Made by a program: the position numbers and the translations under genes | Notes under the pieces: generated by a model | What the model saw: only the letters and a program-made list of their open reading frames with translations | Told to the model about the DNA's origin: nothing | The model's database searches: none | Origin: JBBAGE01 sp041655055 | Lineage (GTDB): Bacteria > Pseudomonadota > Alphaproteobacteria > Rhodobacterales > Rhodobacteraceae | Direction: 5' to 3' | Assembly: GCA_041655055.1 (NCBI GenBank) | Contig: JBBAGE010000083.1 | Span: forward strand, 1 to 10,373 | Length of the DNA stretch: 10,373 bases | Part shown: positions 6,660-10,373 of the stretch, piece by piece | Layout: the number at the start of each line of letters is the position of its first letter | How positions within the stretch are numbered: position 1 is the stretch's first letter

Positions 6660-8264
6660 ATGCTGGAGCGCACCCATAACACACCCGATTTGCCCGCCGA
6701 GATTGCCCGGCGGCGCACCTTTGCCATCATCGCGCACCCCGATGCGGGCAAAACCACATTGACCGAAAAATTCCTGCTTTATGGCGGCGCGATCCAGATG
6801 GCCGGGCAAGTCCGCGCCAAGGGCGAAGCGCGGCGCACGCGCTCGGACTTCATGAAAATGGAACAGGATCGGGGGATTTCGGTCTCGGCCTCGGCGATGT
6901 CGTTCGATTTCAGCGGCTGTCAGTTCAATCTGGTGGACACGCCCGGCCACTCGGATTTTTCCGAAGATACGTACCGCACGCTCACCGCCGTGGATGCCGC
7001 GATCATGGTGATCGACGGCGCCAAAGGCGTGGAAAGCCAGACGCAAAAGCTGTTCGAAGTCTGTCGGCTGCGCGATCTGCCGATCCTGACATTTTGTAAC
7101 AAAATGGATCGCGAAAGCCGCGATACATTTGAAATCATCGATGAAATTCAGGAAAACCTGGCAATCGACGTCACGCCTGCAAGCTGGCCCATCGGGGTCG
7201 GGCGCGATTTCATTGGCTGCTATGATATTCTGGGCGACCGGCTGGAACTGATGGACCGGGCCGATCGCAACAAGGTCGCGCAAAGCATTGCGATCAAAGG
7301 GTTGGACGATCCCCGACTAGCGCAACATGTGCCCGCCGATCTGCTGGACAAGTTGCGCGAGGAACTGGAAATGGCCCGTGCCTTGCTGCCGGAATTTGAC
7401 CGGCAGGCGTTTTTGGATGGCACGCTGACGCCGATCTGGTTCGGTTCGGCAATCAACAGTTTCGGGGTCAAGGAATTGATGGATGGCATCGCCGATTTCG
7501 GCCCGGTGCCGCAGCCGCAATCGGCCGAGCCGCGCCAGATCGGACCGGGCGAGCGTTCCGTCATGGGTTTCGTGTTCAAGGTTCAAGCCAATATGGACCC
7601 CAAACACCGCGACCGCGTGGCCTTTGTGCGGCTGGCGTCGGGACATTTCATGCGGGGTATGAAACTGACCCATGTGCGCAGCAAAAAGCAGATGGCGATC
7701 ACCAATCCGGTGCTGTTTCTGGCCGCTGACCGCGAATTGGCGGATGAGGCCTGGGCCGGCGATATCATCGGCATCCCCAACCACGGGCAGTTGCGCATCG
7801 GCGATACACTGACCGAGGGCGAGGCGATCCGCATCACCGGCATTCCGTCTTTTGCGCCGGAATTGCTGCAAACCGTGCGCGCGGGCGATCCGATGAAGGC
7901 AAAACATCTCGAAAAGGCGCTGATGCAATTTGCCGAAGAAGGTGCGGCCAAAGTGTTCAAACCCGCAATCGGGTCGGGCTTTATCGTGGGCGTTGTCGGG
8001 GCGCTGCAATTTGACGTTCTGGCAAGCCGGATCGAGATTGAATATGGCCTGCCCGTGCGGTTCGAGCCTTCGCAATTCAGCTCGGCGCGCTGGGTTACCG
8101 GCCCGCAGGCGGCGGTGGATGCCTTTGCGGCAACCAACAAGCAGCATATCAGCCATGATCACGACGGCGATGTGGTTTATATGACCCGCCTGCAATGGGA
8201 TATCGACCGCGTGGCGCGTGACCACCCGGAACTGACGCTGAGCGCGATCAAGGAAATGGTATAG
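6660..8264 (+). CDS. prfC: Peptide chain release factor 3 (RF3)
   Basis: RF3 is a translational GTPase that recycles RF1 and RF2 from the ribosome after peptide release. The 534-residue product has full family length. GTPase motifs are AHPDAGKTT (residues 25-33, G1), DTPGHSDF from residue 93 (G3) and NKMD at 147-150 (G4). RGISVSASAM between G1 and G3 corresponds to the switch I/G2 region and distinguishes RF3 from EF-G, where it reads RGITI. The C-terminal half carries the RF3 domain II and III segments, for example GFVFKVQANMDPKHRDR and EYGLPVRFEP. The ATG at 6660 gives the normal N-terminus, but no Shine-Dalgarno precedes it and a small hairpin abuts it. The gene is monocistronic here: divergent from the ABC gene and convergent with osmC, with only 49 nt between the stops. 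Confidence 0.97.
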   Translation: MLERTHNTPDLPAEIARRRTFAIIAHPDAGKTTLTEKFLLYGGAIQMAGQVRAKGEARRTRSDFMKMEQDRGISVSASAMSFDFSGCQFNLVDTPGHSDFSEDTYRTLTAVDAAIMVIDGAKGVESQTQKLFEVCRLRDLPILTFCNKMDRESRDTFEIIDEIQENLAIDVTPASWPIGVGRDFIGCYDILGDRLELMDRADRNKVAQSIAIKGLDDPRLAQHVPADLLDKLREELEMARALLPEFDRQAFLDGTLTPIWFGSAINSFGVKELMDGIADFGPVPQPQSAEPRQIGPGERSVMGFVFKVQANMDPKHRDRVAFVRLASGHFMRGMKLTHVRSKKQMAITNPVLFLAADRELADEAWAGDIIGIPNHGQLRIGDTLTEGEAIRITGIPSFAPELLQTVRAGDPMKAKHLEKALMQFAEEGAAKVFKPAIGSGFIVGVVGALQFDVLASRIEIEYGLPVRFEPSQFSSARWVTGPQAAVDAFAATNKQHISHDHDGDVVYMTRLQWDIDRVARDHPELTLSAIKEMV

Positions 8265-8313
8265 CGGTCAGCCGTTTGGCAATATGTGCGCCGCCCGGCC
8301 TGACGGCCTGGCC

Positions 8314-8736
8314 TTATCCCACTTCTGCATCCATCGTGATTTCGCAACTAAGCAATTTCGACACCGGGCAATCGGTCTCGGCGGTTCGGGCCGCTTTCAT
8401 GATGGCCTCGCGATCCCCGTCGGCGCTGATCGTTGTTTCCAGATGCGCCGCCGTGATTTCAAATCCGCCATCGCGCTTTTCCAGTGTGATCGACGATTTC
8501 GTCTCGATCTTTTCAGGATTGATCCCGTCCTGGCTAAGGATATTTGCCAGCGCCATGGAAAAGCAGGCCGCATGGGCCGCGCCGATCAGCTCTTCGGGGT
8601 TGGTGCCGGGTTCATCCTCGAATCTTTGGCCAAAACCATAGGGTTGCGCCGATAAGGCCCCGCTTTGGGTGGAAATCTCGCCCTTGCCGCCTTTCAGATC
8701 GCCCTGCCAGATCGCGCTGCCGTGTTTCTTCATCAT
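8314..8736 (-). CDS. osmC: OsmC-type thiol peroxidase
   Basis: OsmC reduces organic and inorganic hydroperoxides with a reactive cysteine pair and is typically induced by osmotic or stationary-phase stress. The 140-residue product closely resembles E. coli OsmC as I recall it: W-x-GD near the start, QPYGF-x-x-RFE, GTNPEELIGAAHAACFSMAL with the peroxidatic Cys58, and DCPVSKLL with the second Cys123. The conserved Arg38 and Glu49 are also present. The start ATG 8736 lies 8 nt from GGAGG (8745-8749); ATG 8733 is the next choice. An upstream in-frame ATG at 8751 would place the Shine-Dalgarno inside the gene and is less likely. A stress-sigma-like promoter lies upstream. No OhrR-type regulator gene adjoins it. 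Confidence 0.95.
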   Translation of the reverse strand: MMKKHGSAIWQGDLKGGKGEISTQSGALSAQPYGFGQRFEDEPGTNPEELIGAAHAACFSMALANILSQDGINPEKIETKSSITLEKRDGGFEITAAHLETTISADGDREAIMKAARTAETDCPVSKLLSCEITMDAEVG

Positions 8737-8780
8737 CTCGCTGTCCTCCATAGCTTGGGGTCATGTCGCCCCGATACGTC

Positions 8781-8805
8781 AACCCCGGCGCCAGCACTCG
8801 GTTCC
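8781..8805 (-). promoter_or_regulatory. Candidate ECF-sigma (general stress) promoter for osmC
   Basis: On the minus strand GGAAC (8805-8801), 16 nt, GGTT (8784-8781). The alphaproteobacterial EcfG general stress consensus is GGAAC-N16/17-CGTT, so only one -10 base differs. The predicted start is near 8773, leaving a leader of about 37 nt that contains the osmC GGAGG. osmC is a plausible stress-regulon member. Pattern match only; GGAAC is short and some Rhodobacterales lack EcfG. Confidence 0.35.
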
Positions 8806-8814
8806 GCCCATGCC

Positions 8815-8823
8815 TGTGGATAA
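8815..8823 (-). promoter_or_regulatory. DnaA box 1 (perfect TTATCCACA)
   Basis: The minus strand reads TTATCCACA, the canonical high-affinity DnaA recognition sequence. Three bases further along is TTGCACACA (8835-8827), which keeps the CACA half but misses two conserved positions and could be a weak neighbouring box about one helical turn away. Confidence 0.6.
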
Positions 8824-8843
8824 CTCTGTGTGCAAATCGGGGG

Positions 8844-8865
8844 AAAGCCACGATAAAGCCACAAT
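8844..8865 (+). repeat. Tandem 11-bp direct repeat
   Basis: AAAGCCACGAT (8844-8854) is followed directly by AAAGCCACAAT (8855-8865), ten of eleven bases identical with no spacer. The 11-bp period, about one helical turn, is what a head-to-tail dimeric DNA-binding protein would use. It lies 20 nt from DnaA box 1 and about 55 nt upstream of the helicase -35 element. Confidence 0.55.
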
Positions 8866-8920
8866 GCCGCCATCTTTGCCGCGGGCGCAAATCCGCTGTT
8901 TCCCGCCCGGCAATGCGACA

Positions 8921-8947
8921 TTGACCTTTGGCGCGAAATGATATAGG
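8921..8947 (+). promoter_or_regulatory. Candidate promoter for the DEAD-box helicase gene
   Basis: TTGACC (8921-8926) and TATAGG (8942-8947) are separated by 15 nt, slightly shorter than optimal for sigma70. Transcription would start near 8954, giving a leader of about 93 nt that contains DnaA box 2 and the start-proximal hairpin. Pattern match only. Confidence 0.4.
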
Positions 8948-8971
8948 TGGTGGCCCATTGAGAAGGCACCT

Positions 8972-8980
8972 TGTGGATAA
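8972..8980 (-). promoter_or_regulatory. DnaA box 2 (perfect TTATCCACA)
   Basis: A second perfect TTATCCACA on the minus strand, in the same orientation as box 1 and 157 bp from it. It lies downstream of the candidate helicase promoter, where bound DnaA could block elongation. Confidence 0.6.
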
Positions 8981-9022
8981 GTTGGGCCGCCGGCCACCTT
9001 CTCCAGTCGATACGGGCCAAAA

Positions 9023-9044
9023 GTGTCCGTAAACAAACGGATAC
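9023..9044 (+). promoter_or_regulatory. RNA hairpin masking the helicase ribosome-binding site
   Basis: GTGTCCGT (9023-9030) pairs over all eight positions, with one G-T wobble, with ACGGATAC (9037-9044) around an AAACAA loop. It ends two bases before the ATG at 9047. The only Shine-Dalgarno-like bases, ACGGA (9037-9041), are inside the 3' arm, so the fold would restrict initiation. It could act as a temperature- or protein-sensitive switch, for example through the helicase itself. Confidence 0.5.
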
Positions 9045-9046
9045 GC

Positions 9047-10373
9047 ATGACAAAATTTTCTGATCTGAAATTGGACCCCAAGGTCCTGAAGGCCATTGAA
9101 GAAACGGGCTATGAAACGCCCACCCCAATTCAGGCGGGCGCAATCCCGCCCGCGCTGGAAGGGCGCGATGTTCTGGGTATCGCCCAGACCGGCACCGGCA
9201 AGACCGCATCATTCGTGTTGCCGATGATCACCATGCTGGCCAAGGGCCGCGCCCGCGCGCGGATGCCGCGCAGCCTTGTGCTGGCCCCCACACGGGAATT
9301 GGCCGCACAGGTGGCCGAGAATTTCGATACCTATACCAAACATCTGAAGCTGACCAAGGCGCTGCTGATCGGTGGCGTGTCGTTCAAGGAACAGGATCTG
9401 CTGATCGATCGCGGCGTCGATGTATTGATCGCGACGCCGGGCCGGTTGCTCGATCATTTTGAACGCGGCAAATTGCTGCTGACCGGCGTGCAGATCATGG
9501 TGGTGGATGAGGCCGACCGGATGCTTGACATGGGGTTCATCCCCGATATCGAACGGATCTTCAGCCTGACCCCATTCACCCGGCAGACGCTGTTCTTCAG
9601 CGCCACCATGGCCCCCGAGATCGAGCGGATCACCAATACATTCCTTTCGGCCCCCGCCCGGGTCGAAGTGGCGCGCCAAGCCACCGCGTCGGAAAATATC
9701 GATCAATGCGTGGTGATGTTCAAAGGCACGCGCCGCGATTCTGCCGCCAGCGAAAAGCGCGCGCTGCTGCGCGCCCTGATCGATGCCGAAGGCGATACGC
9801 TGACCAACGCGATCATCTTTTGCAACCGCAAGACCGATGTGGATATCGTCACCAAAAGCCTGACAAAATACGGCTATGACGCGGCAGCGATCCATGGCGA
9901 TCTGGAACAATCGCAACGCACCCGCACGCTCGAAGGGTTCCGCGAAGGGCGGTTGAAAATCCTTGTGGCATCCGACGTTGCCGCACGTGGGCTGGATGTG
10001 CCCTCGGTCAGCCATGTGATCAATTACGATGTGCCCACCCATCCCGAAGATTACGTTCACCGCATCGGCCGCACCGGCCGCGCCGGGCGTTCGGGCAAGG
10101 CGATCATGATCTGCGAACCGCGCGATGAAAAAAGCCTCGCGGCCGTCGAATCGCTGATTGCCAAGGATATCACCCGCCGCGACAATCCGCTGGGCACCCC
10201 CGCGCCCGAGGCCGAACCCGCGCCCCAGCCGCAGGAAAAACCCAAACGCACCCGCAGCCGCGCCAAACCCGAGGTCAAGGCCGACGAGGCCCCCGCCAAG
10301 GCCGAGGCCGAGCAAACCCCCAGCCCCGCGCCGCAGCCCAAACCCCAGCCCGAGCCGCGCAGCCAGCAGCCGC
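9047..10373 (+). CDS. rhlE: DEAD-box ATP-dependent RNA helicase, RhlE-like (3' end outside window)
   Basis: An ATP-dependent RNA helicase that remodels RNA duplexes in ribosome assembly or RNA decay. The frame runs 442 codons from ATG 9047 to the window end without a stop. It has every superfamily-2 DEAD motif: the Q motif (Phe4, TPIQ ending at Gln29), AQTGTGKT (46-53), PTRELA, TPGRL, DEAD (154-157), SAT (185-187), IIFCNRK, ASDVAARGLD from about 308, and HRIGRTGR (338-345). The catalytic core ends near residue 380. After that comes a Pro/Ala/Glu/Lys/Arg-rich tail, low in complexity and continuing past the window, as in many RhlE-type proteins where it aids RNA binding. The subtype RhlE is by sequence feel from the core; DeaD/CsdA members are longer with an extra RNA-binding domain that cannot be excluded from what is visible. 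Confidence 0.93.
   Translation, partial: MTKFSDLKLDPKVLKAIEETGYETPTPIQAGAIPPALEGRDVLGIAQTGTGKTASFVLPMITMLAKGRARARMPRSLVLAPTRELAAQVAENFDTYTKHLKLTKALLIGGVSFKEQDLLIDRGVDVLIATPGRLLDHFERGKLLLTGVQIMVVDEADRMLDMGFIPDIERIFSLTPFTRQTLFFSATMAPEIERITNTFLSAPARVEVARQATASENIDQCVVMFKGTRRDSAASEKRALLRALIDAEGDTLTNAIIFCNRKTDVDIVTKSLTKYGYDAAAIHGDLEQSQRTRTLEGFREGRLKILVASDVAARGLDVPSVSHVINYDVPTHPEDYVHRIGRTGRAGRSGKAIMICEPRDEKSLAAVESLIAKDITRRDNPLGTPAPEAEPAPQPQEKPKRTRSRAKPEVKADEAPAKAEAEQTPSPAPQPKPQPEPRSQQP

Larger units (their letters stand above)
8737..9046. promoter_or_regulatory. Divergent regulatory region between osmC and the DEAD-box helicase gene
   Basis: A 310-nt non-coding stretch separating two divergently transcribed genes. 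I see no plausible protein or tRNA in it. From left to right it holds the osmC Shine-Dalgarno, an ECF-like promoter (8781-8805), DnaA box 1 (8815-8823), an 11-bp tandem repeat (8844-8865), a sigma70-like promoter toward the helicase (8921-8947), DnaA box 2 (8972-8980) and a start-proximal hairpin (9023-9044). It is visibly less GC-rich than the flanking genes in places. Confidence 0.8.

Noticed and set aside
7317..8225. 302-codon minus-strand frame opposite prfC, and similar frames opposite it at 6513-7283
   Set aside because: They are mirror images of prfC codon bias with no motif of their own; prfC is full length and certain.
8265..8313. Possible intrinsic terminator between prfC and osmC
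   Set aside because: Only very short pairings (GCC/GGC, GGCC/GGCC, GTCAG/CTGAC with a long loop) and no T-run; two CGGCCTG copies here are a short direct repeat rather than a hairpin.
8777..8782. TTGACG on the minus strand as a sigma70 -35 for osmC
   Set aside because: At 17 nt spacing the sequence is CCCAAG, with no resemblance to a -10 element; the ECF-like arrangement overlapping it fits better.
8737..9046. Chromosomal replication origin
   Set aside because: DnaA boxes and a tandem repeat are present, but there is no clear AT-rich unwinding element, only two perfect boxes, and no dnaA, parAB, hemE or similar neighbour.
9209..10315. 368-codon minus-strand frame opposite the DEAD-box gene
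   Set aside because: The plus strand encodes every DEAD-box motif here. The antisense product has no coherent domain and repetitive composition at its start.
1..10373. Defence system, mobile element, prophage, CRISPR array or biosynthetic cluster
   Set aside because: All long convincing genes belong to conserved housekeeping or stress families; no transposase, integrase, repeat-spacer array or terminal inverted repeats were seen.

Overview
The window is GC-rich, densely coding chromosomal DNA. Its protein sequences and gene order point to an alphaproteobacterium, most likely of the Rhodobacterales (Rhodobacter/Roseobacter group). The taxonomic call rests on remembered family sequences (TatA/TatB N-termini, the surE-pcm-nlpD order, the DUF815 ATPase), not on a search. 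The genes are conserved housekeeping or stress genes. I see no mobile element, phage gene, CRISPR array, tRNA or rRNA.

Layout. (1) Positions 1-2661, plus strand: the 3' part of surE, pcm overlapping it by 8 nt, and an NlpD-like lipoprotein with two LysM domains and a degenerate LytM/M23 domain. Together they form a damage-repair and cell-envelope operon. (2) Positions 2679-5213, minus strand: tatA-tatB-tatC followed by a DUF815-type AAA ATPase. tatB/tatC and tatC/ATPase each share a 4-nt ATGA overlap. This operon converges on surE-pcm-nlpD at a GC-rich hairpin, and a sigma70-like promoter lies ahead of tatA. (3) Positions 5335-6420, minus strand: an orphan FbpC/PotA-like ABC transporter ATPase with a TTG start behind a perfect AGGAGG. 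(4) Positions 6421-6659: a divergent regulatory region. On the minus strand it carries a nine-base Shine-Dalgarno match followed by an ATG-ATG-TGA mini-ORF overlapping a 17-codon ORF. On the plus strand it carries candidate prfC promoters. (5) Positions 6660-8264, plus strand: prfC (release factor 3). (6) Positions 8314-8736, minus strand: osmC (thiol peroxidase). (7) Positions 8737-9046: a 310-nt divergent regulatory region between osmC and an RNA helicase gene. It holds two perfect DnaA boxes, a tandem 11-bp repeat, an ECF-sigma-like promoter for osmC, a sigma70-like promoter for the helicase and a hairpin that would mask the helicase start. (8) From 9047 to the window end, plus strand: a RhlE-like DEAD-box RNA helicase, cut off in its low-complexity tail.

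Functionally the genes cover protein repair (Pcm), nucleotide phosphatase activity (SurE), control of septal peptidoglycan splitting (NlpD-like), folded-protein export (TatABC), solute or metal uptake (ABC ATPase), translation termination (RF3), peroxide defence (OsmC) and RNA remodelling (helicase). No undescribed multi-gene system is evident. The signals most worth a second look are regulatory: the DnaA boxes and start-masking hairpin ahead of the helicase, and the strong ribosome-binding site with tiny ORFs ahead of the ABC gene.
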